From a virus, in IMG/VR virus record IMGVR_UViG_3300018906_000018, positions 1 to 35,431 of that record: 35,431 nt of DNA. One strand, written 5' to 3'. The translations under genes and the position numbers were made by a program. Under the pieces are notes generated by a model, which was given only the letters and a program-made list of their open reading frames with translations, was not told the DNA's origin and searched no databases. This document shows, piece by piece, positions 1 to 8,210 of the stretch (position 1 is the first letter of the stretch; the number at the start of each line of letters is the position of its first letter).

Positions 1-223
1 CATTAATGGGGGGGGTAAAGGATTAATAATGGTTTGATTTCGACATTAAACTATTAAATGTTATACCCAGTATACGTTTGGAGTGTTTATGTTTAAGTTT
101 AGGGATCGCTGATTCCTTAAACCAGGACTTGTACCCCCTCCGAGTGGTTTAAACACTCGCGTTCTTTAAACCCAATTTGTGATAAAATTGTCTTACAGGC
201 ATACAACTCGAATGCACCCATTA
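1..223. promoter_or_regulatory. left terminal control-like region (arm L)
   Basis: No gene is visible here. The stretch holds a G-run followed by TAAA (7-18), a 54-bp segment (44-97) that recurs in inverted orientation at 35246-35299 (40 of 54 positions identical, no gaps), a TGTACCCCC-type block (130-139), and a hairpin CGAGTG/CACTCG (141-146 and 154-159). TTAAAC or GTTTAA words recur at about 46, 91, 117, 147 and 175, like iterons. TGATAAAAT at about 180-188 could be an extended -10. Rightward genes start just inside. A replication origin, a regulator-binding region or an early promoter region are all possible; the sequence does not decide between them. Confidence 0.5.
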
Positions 224-260
224 AAAAACTCCTCTTGAATGGACTAGGGGAGTTTTTATT
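224..260. terminator. intrinsic terminator hairpin, probably bidirectional
   Basis: An 11-bp stem (224-234 with 247-257, one U.G wobble, 12-nt loop) has an A-run on its left side and a T-run on its right side, so it could stop transcripts from either side. It ends four bases before the 59-aa gene starting at 264, so it may insulate that gene or attenuate a leader from the left arm. Confidence 0.6.
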
Positions 261-263
261 TAT

Positions 264-443
264 ATGAATATACGAATCGAGTTGCTATTGGCTTCTGAAC
301 AGTTAACTCATTGGGAAAGAAATTTTATTCACAGTATTTTATATGAAGAGAGTTTATCGTCAAAACAGATAAATGTAATCAGACGGATAAAACACTCAAT
401 TGCTTATCGAGAGAAAAACACTAAAATAGCTATTACGGATTAA
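264..443 (+). CDS. small hypothetical protein, 59 aa
   Basis: An ATG-initiated frame of 59 codons ending TAA at 441-443. The product is mostly helical and charged. Its pattern LTHWERNFI followed by LSSKQINVIRRI resembles small phage and plasmid proteins with W-E-x2-F and S-x-K-Q-x3-I-x-R-I signatures, so I think it is real despite its size. The start lies directly downstream of the hairpin at 224-260, with only a weak GGGGAG as possible ribosome site, 13 bases away. Its role is unknown. It is the first rightward gene after the left arm. Confidence 0.5.
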   Translation: MNIRIELLLASEQLTHWERNFIHSILYEESLSSKQINVIRRIKHSIAYREKNTKIAITD

Positions 444-632
444 ATAGTGGTGTAGGGGCAGAAATGAAGTTGCACCATTACTCAGCATCCGGATCCCCCT
501 TGCAGTCCCTAGCGTTGGCTTTTAGTATCCTGCTTTGCCTAGCCGTGGGTGGGTTTAGGTAGCTTAATCAGCTCGATCTGCCATATGATGATATTCTAGC
601 AATTAAACAACGGGACACATCATATAAATCTA
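444..632. other. gene-free stretch before the first large left-end gene
   Basis: About 190 bp without a convincing open frame, RNA gene or terminator. It includes a BamHI site and one copy each of GTCCC and GGGAC; the GGGAC lies about 20 bases before the next start codon. A TATTCT at about 593-598 could be a -10 element, but I see no matching -35. Confidence 0.3.
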
Positions 633-1178
633 ATGGAACGCGATCGCCTTTTAAATATTTGCAAGTGGAGTTATCATTCATTCGATCAAGCCTGTGATCA
701 GTTCGGTTCCGATTATTGTGTTTATCAAAAGTATGAGCCGTTAGATTTTGGCAGTCCGTATAAACTGCCTGAGAAATACGAATTAAAAGTTGGTTTAAAT
801 CAATTTGGTTTTTATAGCTGGCTACCGTTTGATAAAAACGATCTTGCCTTCATCCGGGAACACGTTGTTAAACCGATACCGTTTACAGATATCGAGGATA
901 TATCAGAAGACTCTAAATTTGTTTGTGATTTTGTTGAAAGATATACTAGTCAGGAAGGATTTTTGACAGGGGTTAGCTTGACTGAACAAACCGAAGACAA
1001 TAGTAAATTTACTATCTTTTTTGCTATATACCCCCGTGTTCCTCAAGCATCATATTTTACTTTTAACGTAACCCATTTGGATTTAATGCTTTGTGCGAAT
1101 GATATTGAAAAAGCAATGTACTTGGGTAAAATTGTGGATTACTGTATATGGAATGTTTTGGGCGGAAATAAAATATAA
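633..1178 (+). CDS. hypothetical protein, 181 aa
   Basis: I do not recognise this protein. It is rich in Phe, Tyr and Asp with alternating hydrophobic stretches, which suggests a compact mixed alpha/beta cytoplasmic protein; there is no signal peptide or membrane segment. The second to fourth codons lie in a HIP1 octamer (640-647), typical of cyanobacterial DNA. It is the only sizeable rightward gene at the left end and converges with the leftward structural operon ending at 1373. The two transcription units are separated by a crossed pair of terminators. Its position next to the terminal control region suggests an early or host-takeover role, but that is only an inference. Confidence 0.75.
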   Translation: MERDRLLNICKWSYHSFDQACDQFGSDYCVYQKYEPLDFGSPYKLPEKYELKVGLNQFGFYSWLPFDKNDLAFIREHVVKPIPFTDIEDISEDSKFVCDFVERYTSQEGFLTGVSLTEQTEDNSKFTIFFAIYPRVPQASYFTFNVTHLDLMLCANDIEKAMYLGKIVDYCIWNVLGGNKI

Positions 1179-1209
1179 AAAAACTTGGGAACACGTCGCA
1201 ATTCCCAAG
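1177..1209 (-). terminator. intrinsic terminator of the leftward structural operon
   Basis: An 8-bp perfect stem, CTTGGGAA (1184-1191) with TTCCCAAG (1202-1209). The A-run at 1176-1183 becomes a U-run after the hairpin in leftward transcripts. It directly abuts the stop of the rightward gene, so leftward transcripts run beyond 1373 before ending here. Confidence 0.7.
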
Positions 1210-1334
1210 CCCACCAAGAAAGTATTTAAATTATATCTCAATAACCGGGACAAATGATTGACGTTGTTTAATTAAATTGATATCTTAAATGTATGGTTTG
1301 ATTCATTATTCACAGAAGTAATAATCGATCATAC

Positions 1335-1374
1335 AAACCGACAGAGCATCTGTGTCTCGTGTCGGTTTCGTTTT
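1335..1374 (+). terminator. intrinsic terminator of the left rightward unit
   Basis: Stem AAACCGACA (1335-1343) with TGTCGGTTT (1360-1368), followed by CGTTTT. It is oriented to stop rightward transcripts from the 181-aa gene and overlaps the stop codon of the converging operon. With the hairpin at 1184-1209 it forms a crossed pair, each terminator lying on the far side of the other. Confidence 0.65.
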
Positions 1375-1846
1375 ATGTAAAATTTCGACTAAGAAAAATA
1401 CGATCACTTACGCAAGTATCAGGATTACCTTTGATGCCTTGTACGTAATCTGATCCATATTTAACCCAAAGCATAGCCGCCTGTGCGGGGCGTTGGAGGT
1501 TTGGAACGTTTAACTTGAATGCAAGCCGATCACATTCTTTCAGATAAAATTCATACCACCGATCAATGTCGATTGCCGCAACGGTAGTAGTAGAGCGGTT
1601 GACATCTCCAAGAATTAATTGCCGTTGAGAATAACAGCGTGAGTCCGTAGGGTCAGAAGCAATCAAAGCATTATCGCATCGCTTAAGCCAATACTGTATG
1701 CCGCCTGCGCCTGTGTAGGCATAGCTTGAGCGTATATTCTCCATTGCTTGCACGATCCTTTGCTCAAGACCAACAGGGACACTTCTAGGAGCATCATACC
1801 CCAAGTGTCCCCGTACGCGATCTTGATCTAGTTTCGACAGAATCAC
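1373..1846 (-). CDS. hypothetical virion-cluster protein, 157 aa
   Basis: Last gene of the leftward head operon. It starts with GTG and overlaps the stop of the preceding gene by four bases (GTGA), a classic sign of translational coupling. The protein is soluble and mostly helical, with aromatic residues (RWYEFYLKECDRLAF near the middle) and no membrane segment. Its place downstream of the capsid gene, at the end of the structural operon, would suit a head-completion or neck protein, but I see no family signature and make no functional claim. Confidence 0.7.
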   Translation of the reverse strand: MILSKLDQDRVRGHLGYDAPRSVPVGLEQRIVQAMENIRSSYAYTGAGGIQYWLKRCDNALIASDPTDSRCYSQRQLILGDVNRSTTTVAAIDIDRWYEFYLKECDRLAFKLNVPNLQRPAQAAMLWVKYGSDYVQGIKGNPDTCVSDRIFLSRNFT

Positions 1847-2100
1847 GGGCGATTGAACGCTGTTTTAAGCGTTTTGAAATCTTCGCTTGAACGGTCGATG
1901 ATTAAGCTGTGCGTTGAATCAACTTCCCCGACGAATCGCACAATAGCTACTGCGGGGGATACAACTTTATTGTTATTAGTTAACTCCGTAACACCACTAG
2001 GCATTGCTTCTTTGGGTACATCATCGTGTCCCCATTCGATGCGGCTAACGTTTGCTGTGATAATCGAATCAGTCTCTAGATGAATTATTTCTGGTAGCAT
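1843..2100 (-). CDS. hypothetical small protein, 85 aa
   Basis: A small, Val- and Ile-rich protein with alternating beta-like stretches, ATG start. It lies 17 bases after the preceding gene and overlaps the next by four bases, so it belongs to the structural operon. A rightward frame of similar length on the other strand lacks operon context and is a shadow. The function is unknown; small beta proteins in this position are often decoration or connector proteins, which is only suggestive here. Confidence 0.65.
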   Translation of the reverse strand: MLPEIIHLETDSIITANVSRIEWGHDDVPKEAMPSGVTELTNNNKVVSPAVAIVRFVGEVDSTHSLIIDRSSEDFKTLKTAFNRP

Positions 2101-2117
2101 ATTTTCTCAAGGTAAAT

Positions 2118-2627
2118 TTAAGCGGAATAATCGAACAAATCTCCGATGGCATCCCATGGAAATTGTTCGTTGCGTTGTTTCATTCGGTTAGACAAATCGG
2201 CAGCACCCATAAAGTTACCAGTCGGAGTCTGGCGCTCTTCGATAATTGCTGTTGCGATGCCTTTGTTCCGGCTCTTGACTTGCGCCTCTAATTGTTCCCG
2301 TAGCTTAGGATCTACAGGATAAGAAGCCATGAATTTAAGCAATACATCTTTGATTGCTGCCCACGGCGCTTTATTTATTTTGGGCGTTGAGTCATAAGTC
2401 TCAGCTTCGGACATTTCTTTTAGTTGGGACTCGTTTGCAATATAAACTCGATTGTCTGTGCTGTTGACAATTCGGCATTGATATTGCAATACCGATGCTG
2501 ATTCGGTTATTCCAATTACTCGTACTTCTTGCGAAAGAAAAGTACACCATAAAGTCCCTGGATGAGTTGGCATCCATCGGGGTTGTGGGTTCAAGACTTC
2601 ATTCGGGACAAATCCAGTGATTGCCAT
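2118..2627 (-). CDS. hypothetical virion-cluster protein, 169 aa
   Basis: The N-terminal half looks beta-rich (residues about 1-70). The C-terminal half is helical and charged, with a run centred on KLREQLEAQVKSRNKGIATA. There is no signal peptide or membrane segment. It is part of the leftward operon, 45 bases after the preceding gene, and may have its own promoter at 2645-2650. I do not recognise a family. An Arg-rich C-terminus (SNRMKQRNEQFPWDAIGD) could contact DNA or another virion protein. Confidence 0.7.
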   Translation of the reverse strand: MAITGFVPNEVLNPQPRWMPTHPGTLWCTFLSQEVRVIGITESASVLQYQCRIVNSTDNRVYIANESQLKEMSEAETYDSTPKINKAPWAAIKDVLLKFMASYPVDPKLREQLEAQVKSRNKGIATAIIEERQTPTGNFMGAADLSNRMKQRNEQFPWDAIGDLFDYSA

Positions 2628-2644
2628 ACTGTTACACGCTCTCT

Positions 2645-2650
2645 ATTATA
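2645..2650 (-). promoter_or_regulatory. candidate internal promoter -10 (TATAATAGAGAG type)
   Basis: On the leftward strand TATAAT is followed by AGAGAG, the same extension seen at 27603-27608. It lies 18 bases upstream of the ATG at 2627. The best -35 (TTAATC, 16-bp spacer) is weak, so this may be a weak or activator-dependent promoter. Confidence 0.35.
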
Positions 2651-2672
2651 AGTTGATTGACATACCGATTAA

Positions 2673-3359
2673 TTAGACAGGAGGGATAGGTAACTCAATT
2701 TCGCGAATACGGCGTGGTGTGGCATCGATCTCTAAATCAAACCAACAAATGACAAACGCAACTGTGTTAGCAACTGACAAGCGGATTCCGTTACCTGCTG
2801 CTGTGTTGCCTGCATTTGATACTGTAATTTGAGGTGTTACGGGTGCGGTAGTGGTTGTAATCCAAGATGGTGCAGCTTGATCGGCAACGCCTGATCGACG
2901 CCATACAGTTGAAAAACTGTCAGGAGTATACAGGTTATTTGCTGCTGTCAACAAAGGACTTGTAACCGTGTGAGTTGTTCCGCCTGTTGCTGGAGACACT
3001 TTGATGTTTTCACCTGTTGTCCCGACTAACTGACATCCTTGAGGGAGTAATCCGTAAGGAGATACGCCCTCAAATAAGTTACCGTATTCCGGCATCCGAA
3101 TAGATACCCGATTGATTGTTACGCCTGTGGGAATTATTAGAGGGCGGTCGGGAAATGTTACCTGATCGCGTTTCCAACTAGGAATAAATAGAGGGATTGC
3201 GGTTTGCAAAGTACTTGTTAAACGACCTAATGCATAGACGCTTTTTCGTTCACAGCCGTTGTAGTCGATAATACCGTTACCCACCCACGCATCGAGTACA
3301 CCTACAATATTTCCAAAATGCAAAGGCTTAAACGGTTCACCTATGTTAGCGAATGGCAT
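2673..3359 (-). CDS. putative virion structural protein, 228 aa
   Basis: A Thr-, Pro- and Gly-rich protein that looks almost entirely beta. It starts with a Pro-Phe and Gly segment and ends with IREIELPIPPV. The centre (about residues 110-190) is low complexity in Thr, Ala and Asn, like many virion decoration or fibre-like proteins. It is the first gene after the major capsid protein (66-bp gap), where decoration, head-stabilising or head-completion proteins usually lie. No family signature is visible, so the structural role is inferred from composition and position. Confidence 0.7.
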   Translation of the reverse strand: MPFANIGEPFKPLHFGNIVGVLDAWVGNGIIDYNGCERKSVYALGRLTSTLQTAIPLFIPSWKRDQVTFPDRPLIIPTGVTINRVSIRMPEYGNLFEGVSPYGLLPQGCQLVGTTGENIKVSPATGGTTHTVTSPLLTAANNLYTPDSFSTVWRRSGVADQAAPSWITTTTAPVTPQITVSNAGNTAAGNGIRLSVANTVAFVICWFDLEIDATPRRIREIELPIPPV

Positions 3360-3425
3360 AATTTCACGAATCAGCTATTGCTGAAATTTGATTATTTTTC
3401 TAAATGAAACAACGGACTAATTTAA

Positions 3426-4646
3426 TTAATCGCCATAAGTCCGAGCGGCAACAATAAAGTCAGGATTTAATAGACCAAGACCAAAAAAAGCTTGCCAAAT
3501 AAGAATCAAAAAACGTTGATAGTCATCGTTTAAGTTCTTACGAATCCTAACCGGAATACCATCTTCGGGCGCGCCGCCGAATACTTCCCCAATAGCGTTA
3601 GCACCAAAAAACCATCCCATATATGCCGTTCGTAGCGCGCTTCCGGTCGGATGCAAGGCTTGCTGTTGGTTAGGTACGTTTGTATAAGTCAGTTGGACAC
3701 GACTGGTGAATGCATTATTCGTTGTGAATATTCGGAAGCCGCCGAAAATTAGTCCCGATGGCATCATTGCTTCATCCATACCAGGCATGATTTGACCTAA
3801 ACCCGCGCCTTGGAATGCCAATTGGTTAGGCTGCGCCATATAATTGATCGCGCCTTGAGCCGGTGGCATCCGACCGGGTCCGAATAATCGAGGATCTTCA
3901 ACTAAAGACATGGGGACTGAATAGTAAGCACTTGATTGCACTACCTGTTGAAACCTCGGATCATCTTGCAAGTGCAACAACATCCGATCATCAATCAGCG
4001 CATGATAATAACCGTCTGGAAAGGTCGGAGTTTTCGCCCGTCTCAACCGTTCGAATACCCGTTGTAAATCTCCCACCGTAAATTTTGGCGGTGCATTGTC
4101 GTATGTCCCGCCATCTGGGATATTTGAGGGGTTATATACGTTCGTGCCGGAGTTTAGCAGATTGAGATAAAAGCGATCGGTTGTTCTGCGGTAATCATCT
4201 AACAGAGTGATGCTACCGACTGACTCATGAAAACTGGGCTGTATAAGTGGTTCAGCTTGACTGATATCCCAGATATTCCGACGCGCAAACATCAAAGACT
4301 GATAACTAAGCTTCAAATTACCGGGGCGTGTTGGGTCAGTTGGATCACCACCACCCGGTCCGGTAAATTCCCGAATAGTAATCGGGACTTTAAATTTGGG
4401 AATTTGGCGCGTATTTTCCGTTCCAACAATTTGGTCGGCGGCGCGGCTTCGTGCTTCCATCGTCAGATCGCCTGAGTCCCCCCAGAAACCGAAACGATCC
4501 ATTAGGAAAGTTTCGCCCGGTTGAAGGTCGGAACGATGCAAGAATTGCGGTTGAATTGCCCACCGTGCAATGTACAACGGATGAGGACGCCATAGCTCTT
4601 GCGAGAGAATTGCGGGATAGTCTTCTAAAGAAAGAGAGTTAGCCAT
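3426..4646 (-). CDS. major capsid protein (HK97-like fold, N4 gp56-like)
   Basis: At 406 residues it is the right size for a major capsid protein. It starts with an extended N-terminal segment, is rich in Pro, Arg and aromatics, and has a central YYHALIDDRMLLHLQDDPRF block. That block resembles the conserved stretch in N4 gp56-type capsid proteins, where a hydrophobic strand and a metal- or peptide-handling loop precede a D-P motif. It follows portal, scaffold candidate and small head genes in the standard head-gene order. No protease gene is visible. The capsid role is well supported by order and length; the exact family is a judgement by eye. Confidence 0.75.
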   Translation of the reverse strand: MANSLSLEDYPAILSQELWRPHPLYIARWAIQPQFLHRSDLQPGETFLMDRFGFWGDSGDLTMEARSRAADQIVGTENTRQIPKFKVPITIREFTGPGGGDPTDPTRPGNLKLSYQSLMFARRNIWDISQAEPLIQPSFHESVGSITLLDDYRRTTDRFYLNLLNSGTNVYNPSNIPDGGTYDNAPPKFTVGDLQRVFERLRRAKTPTFPDGYYHALIDDRMLLHLQDDPRFQQVVQSSAYYSVPMSLVEDPRLFGPGRMPPAQGAINYMAQPNQLAFQGAGLGQIMPGMDEAMMPSGLIFGGFRIFTTNNAFTSRVQLTYTNVPNQQQALHPTGSALRTAYMGWFFGANAIGEVFGGAPEDGIPVRIRKNLNDDYQRFLILIWQAFFGLGLLNPDFIVAARTYGD

Positions 4647-4677
4647 TTAATTTAGTGAATGGTTTGTTTAACAGGGA

Positions 4678-5088
4678 CTAACGGAACAATTGAGCTGCTC
4701 CCTGCATTGCTCCTTGTACTAACTGAGCATTAGTAGCTCGTGCTTGTTGTAAATTGCTCAACTGATTAGCGACGTTATTGGCGGCGTTTGCTTGTGCAGC
4801 TACAGCCATTTGACGTTGAGTGTTTAAGTTTCCAGAAGCATTACCCAATTGAGCGCCGAACGCTTGAGATTGGGCGGAATTATTAAAGTTGTCTTGTGCA
4901 GCGGATTGTGCTTGCTTCTGTGCTAAATCCATTTGTTGTTGAGGATTCAGCATCATTTGACCACCATTCTGAGAAGCAATTCCTGTTACAGGATTGGCGT
5001 TTAGTCCCTGCATAGCAGACTGACCCGCACCAACGCCTTGATCTGCAAAGTTACCGCCTGTGTTAAATGGATTGCGAATCATAGTCAT
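4678..5088 (-). CDS. Gln/Asn/Ala-rich head-operon protein, 136 aa
   Basis: Low-complexity helical protein made mostly of Gln, Ala and Asn. It begins with MTMIRNPFNTGG, and repeated QAQSAAQ- and NAANNVANQL-like runs give a long amphipathic helix. It has no membrane segment or enzyme motif. It sits 31 bases upstream of the capsid gene. Its composition matches the other Q/A-rich proteins of the window (11913-12515 and 12559-13221), so the three may be internal virion or ejection proteins. A scaffold role is an alternative. Confidence 0.7.
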   Translation of the reverse strand: MTMIRNPFNTGGNFADQGVGAGQSAMQGLNANPVTGIASQNGGQMMLNPQQQMDLAQKQAQSAAQDNFNNSAQSQAFGAQLGNASGNLNTQRQMAVAAQANAANNVANQLSNLQQARATNAQLVQGAMQGAAQLFR

Positions 5089-5151
5089 GTTCGTTAAGTC
5101 CTTTCGTTTGTAATATGATCAACAGATGAAATTGGAAAATTATTCGCAGAA

Positions 5152-5385
5152 TTAGCGACGTTGCTGCATCATTTGCTGCTGTTGAATAAACGCCTGCTGT
5201 GCTGCATTAGGAGGGACAGATGCATTTCCATCACCGTCTAAAAACTCACCAATTGCGTTGATTCCGTTGCCAACAATTTTGACTGCACCTTGACCAACTC
5301 CTGCGCCTATTGCTTTACCCGCCGCTAAGGTTGCTGCTGCAACCGCTGACGGAAGCGCTGCGCCGATCATTGGAGCTAAAAACAC
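5152..5385 (-). CDS. small Ala/Gly-rich protein with hydrophobic N-terminus, 77 aa
   Basis: GTG start at 5385, preceded by a textbook Shine-Dalgarno AGGAGGT about six bases upstream, the strongest ribosome site I see in the window. Residues about 3-45 are hydrophobic and small (Ala, Gly, Val), with the look of a membrane-active or glycine-zipper helix. The tail is Gln-rich (IQQQQMMQQRR). It lies between the scaffold candidate and the Q-rich protein. A virion protein that acts on the membrane during DNA entry would fit, but a holin-like or minor capsid role is not excluded. Confidence 0.7.
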   Translation of the reverse strand: MFLAPMIGAALPSAVAAATLAAGKAIGAGVGQGAVKIVGNGINAIGEFLDGDGNASVPPNAAQQAFIQQQQMMQQRR

Positions 5386-5398
5386 AGATTACCTCCTG

Positions 5399-6256
5399 TT
5401 AATAAACACCTTGCATTCTTGCCCGTTGCAGCATTCTTGCCGCTTCTGGATTACCCGATCGCATCAATTCAACCGCTTGTAACTTTGCGTTTACCTGCGG
5501 AACATTTTGACCGGGGGAAGGCGGAAAGGGTACGGATTGCTGTTGCTGTTGGGGATTGTACTTACCTTTACTCTGAAGAAAGGACAAATAAGTGTCAGCA
5601 ATCGCATCAAAATCAGACTCAATTAAATTGAGATTTTTGAGCGATTCAAACGTCCAGTACAACAGAAATTCTGGAGAAGTTAACAAACTGCAAACATTCT
5701 CTAAAACAGTCTCATGTTGCAGTGCATCCTGCATCCAAACTTGTGAGGTTTGAATGAATGGTGTTGTTTGCTTAAGCATTGAATCAAGTGCATCAATTTC
5801 TTGATTCAAAAGCTTGTTTACTTCGACAAATTTATACATCTCTGCCATTGCCGAGTAAGCTTGATGTAATTCTTTATCTAATGCCGTCACAGCATTTTGT
5901 AGATTTTGAACCGCTTGTAATTGTTCGGGACTCAGCTTATTAGTAGAACTGTTGCCAGATTGGATCGACGCCATTTCCTGATATTGGCGGTTTAAATCCT
6001 GTTGATTGGCTGACTGAAACTGAGCCGTACTCCCGACCGTTGGCGTCGATTGGGGTTCGTGTTGGATCGGCTGAGACGGATGCACCTGGGGACGGGTAGA
6101 GGGATTCCGCAGATGATCCAAAAGGGATGCTACCTTGGAAATTTGATCTATTGGATCTGATGTAACTGTTGAGTACTGCGGATAAGTTGGGTATCCCGTA
6201 GGTTGACCCTGTTGGAATTGTCCCGGTTGCTGATAGTAGTTCTGAAGATTCTGCAT
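5399..6256 (-). CDS. putative scaffolding protein, 285 aa
   Basis: Residues 1-90 are Gln-, Pro-, Ser- and Thr-rich and disordered. Residues about 105-230 are helical and partly coiled coil (LDKELHQAYSAMAEM, LNQEIDALDSMLKQ). The C-terminal part holds a Q-run and a short basic helix (AARMLQRARMQGVY), like the capsid-binding end of many scaffolds. The start at 6256 is supported by AAGGA seven bases upstream. This places the first 317 bases inside the end of the portal-like gene in another frame. It lies between portal and capsid, the usual scaffold position. The role is inferred from position and composition. Confidence 0.7.
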   Translation of the reverse strand: MQNLQNYYQQPGQFQQGQPTGYPTYPQYSTVTSDPIDQISKVASLLDHLRNPSTRPQVHPSQPIQHEPQSTPTVGSTAQFQSANQQDLNRQYQEMASIQSGNSSTNKLSPEQLQAVQNLQNAVTALDKELHQAYSAMAEMYKFVEVNKLLNQEIDALDSMLKQTTPFIQTSQVWMQDALQHETVLENVCSLLTSPEFLLYWTFESLKNLNLIESDFDAIADTYLSFLQSKGKYNPQQQQQSVPFPPSPGQNVPQVNAKLQAVELMRSGNPEAARMLQRARMQGVY

Positions 6257-8120
6257 TAGATAATCCTTGGTTTAAAAGCGGTTGTAGTTGTGCTGCGATT
6301 GCTTCTAAGTCGAGCGGTAAAGGATCGGCGGGTTCGTATTGTGGTTGACCATAACTGATTTCTTTCTTTAATGTGAGAAGCGCTTGATCTAACAAATCTG
6401 GAAGTCCTAACCTGAGTCCCCACGGTGGGGGTTGTTGATCTTTAGCTAGATTCTCTCGAATTGTCGGATCAGGATCTGGCATATTCATAAATGCGTTGTA
6501 CATTTGCAATAACTGCTGTATTGCGCCGGATGCCGCCCCGACCACACGGGGACTAAAACCTGACATTGCATTTTTGATTTCTTGATCGGACATCCAAGGA
6601 AATTGACGCCTTAAAACAGTCTCTTGACTTACGCCATCTTCTCGATCATTTCGTGCGCTGATACTAAGGTCTAAAACCTCACGAGTTGTAAGTTGGAAAA
6701 CTTCTCTTGTGAATCTCCAATTAAGAGAGCGATCGCCAAATGGTAGAAGTCCTTTAGGTTGAGGGAGATTGATTGATCCTTCTTTAGCTAAATTGGCAAT
6801 TTGTTGGCACTGTTCATCGGTCAATTGTTTCCAACTTGTTAAATTTTGAAATGCATCACCAAAATTATTTTTTAGTATTCCGAATAACCATTGTTTAAAA
6901 ATATTCTCTTGATGCAAGATGCACTCTTCATATACCTCGCAAAGTCCCTCTCGGTACAAACTTTCTGCTTTCAAGTCGGCTGTATTTTGGACTCGACCAA
7001 ACAAAGTACGGGACTCAGCAAACGTGATCGATGACGATATACCGAGCGGGTCTATTCCACCGATAATCCAATGAATTAATTCTCTGATTTGTTTTATCCA
7101 TAAATTTTGATCGCCTGACACTGCATCTGCTTGAATATATCCAAAACGTTCACCGTCTGATACCCCCCCGATGATGTCTGCAATAGAGCCACTCGAAGTC
7201 GAAATAAACCCGCCATGAGTTCGGGACATATCCCACGATGGGGAATCTTCAGGATGAGTTGAGCCACTATGACGATCGCCGTAATTATCAACATAACGGT
7301 TAGCACTTGCCCATGTTTGAGGAATTGACCCACGACCGTTTTCTAAAACTTCGCTTGCGCTTCTAGTTGTTATAAGGGACGGATTCGAGAATCGCTTGAG
7401 ATTGCCATGAGCTTTTTCGATTAAATCTTCATAGTCTTCGATTAAAGATTTGACCCAATTAAAATCATCCGATCCTTGCTGACCGGATCTACGTGCATTG
7501 TTTTTAGAGATTCGAATCGGTAAAGACGGGGCGAAAGGATTGTCATAAACTTGTGCATTCGCTTGACCAAATGCGCCATAAACTTGAGCGTTTAAATTGT
7601 GGTTAAATTGATTAAAAGATGGTTTAGCAATTGACTCTGATTGTTTAATTTTTAATGAGTCTATTTCAATTGTTACCCACCGTTTTTTACTTCCCCCGTG
7701 CATGGGAGTGTCTTGATCGTATGAGTAAATTATGATAACTTTTTCTAAGTCCCTACCACCTGGTTTATAAAAACATTTGTACTCAGGATCGGGGTTGTTC
7801 AATCCACCGACAAAAAAATCAATTATATAATCGCCTGAGTTGTCGGGATTGGGCAGAAAAAACCAGCAAATTTCGCCCCTACAAGTGAAAGCATCCATCA
7901 CATAATTGAGGCGGGAAGACAACCGATTTATCGAATGTTGTCTTGTGATGAATTTCAGACGATTGTTCTTAGGATCATCTTGAATAGGTCGGAATTCTAA
8001 GTTACCACCACGGCAACCCCATTCACGCATTTGTTGACAATGCAAAGCGACAACGGTGGCAGCACTCATTGCGCGCCCGTCCCGTTCTAAAACCGCTTGA
8101 AGCATCGTCTCTAGTGGCAA
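5940..8120 (-). CDS. portal-like protein, 726 aa
   Basis: A large soluble protein placed right before scaffold and capsid genes, as portal proteins are. The middle (about residues 345-440) contains SSITFAESRTLFGRVQNTAD and a helical segment ending HQENIFKQWLFGILKN, a stem-like helix pair reminiscent of portals. The N-terminal 190 residues are alpha/beta. The last about 130 residues are low-complexity Pro/Ser/Gly, and this is where the scaffold gene overlaps. The frame starts with TTG at 8120, with AAAGGA about ten bases upstream; ATG at 8105 is the alternative. At 726 aa it is longer than most portals. The portal assignment rests mainly on gene order. Confidence 0.6.
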   Translation of the reverse strand: MPLETMLQAVLERDGRAMSAATVVALHCQQMREWGCRGGNLEFRPIQDDPKNNRLKFITRQHSINRLSSRLNYVMDAFTCRGEICWFFLPNPDNSGDYIIDFFVGGLNNPDPEYKCFYKPGGRDLEKVIIIYSYDQDTPMHGGSKKRWVTIEIDSLKIKQSESIAKPSFNQFNHNLNAQVYGAFGQANAQVYDNPFAPSLPIRISKNNARRSGQQGSDDFNWVKSLIEDYEDLIEKAHGNLKRFSNPSLITTRSASEVLENGRGSIPQTWASANRYVDNYGDRHSGSTHPEDSPSWDMSRTHGGFISTSSGSIADIIGGVSDGERFGYIQADAVSGDQNLWIKQIRELIHWIIGGIDPLGISSSITFAESRTLFGRVQNTADLKAESLYREGLCEVYEECILHQENIFKQWLFGILKNNFGDAFQNLTSWKQLTDEQCQQIANLAKEGSINLPQPKGLLPFGDRSLNWRFTREVFQLTTREVLDLSISARNDREDGVSQETVLRRQFPWMSDQEIKNAMSGFSPRVVGAASGAIQQLLQMYNAFMNMPDPDPTIRENLAKDQQPPPWGLRLGLPDLLDQALLTLKKEISYGQPQYEPADPLPLDLEAIAAQLQPLLNQGLSNAESSELLSATGTIPTGSTYGIPNLSAVLNSYIRSNRSNFQGSIPFGSSAESLYPSPGASVSADPTRTPIDANGREYGSVSVSQSTGFKPPISGNGVDPIWQQFY

Positions 8121-8173
8121 GTGTCTTCAGTCCTTTGTGTTGCTCGATTGCTATTTCCTAATAATATGGGCGT

Positions 8174-8183
8174 TTGCTATAAT
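8174..8183 (+). promoter_or_regulatory. extended -10 promoter for the XRE gene
   Basis: TTTGCTATAAT is a perfect extended -10 (TG-N-TATAAT) about 28 bases before the ATG at 8211. There is no good -35, as expected for an extended -10 promoter. Confidence 0.55.
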
Positions 8184-8210
8184 TTAAAGTTATCCAGTAT
8201 TGGCTATACC

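Noticed and set aside
444-632. tRNA or other structured RNA in the left spacer
   Set aside because: I could not form a cloverleaf with a T-loop or an anticodon arm; only short accidental stems were found.
8121-8210. Upstream extension of the XRE gene to a GTG at 8121
   Set aside because: The extended -10 at 8175-8183 lies inside it, and the extension shows no family similarity; ATG 8211 gives a normal 82-aa XRE protein.
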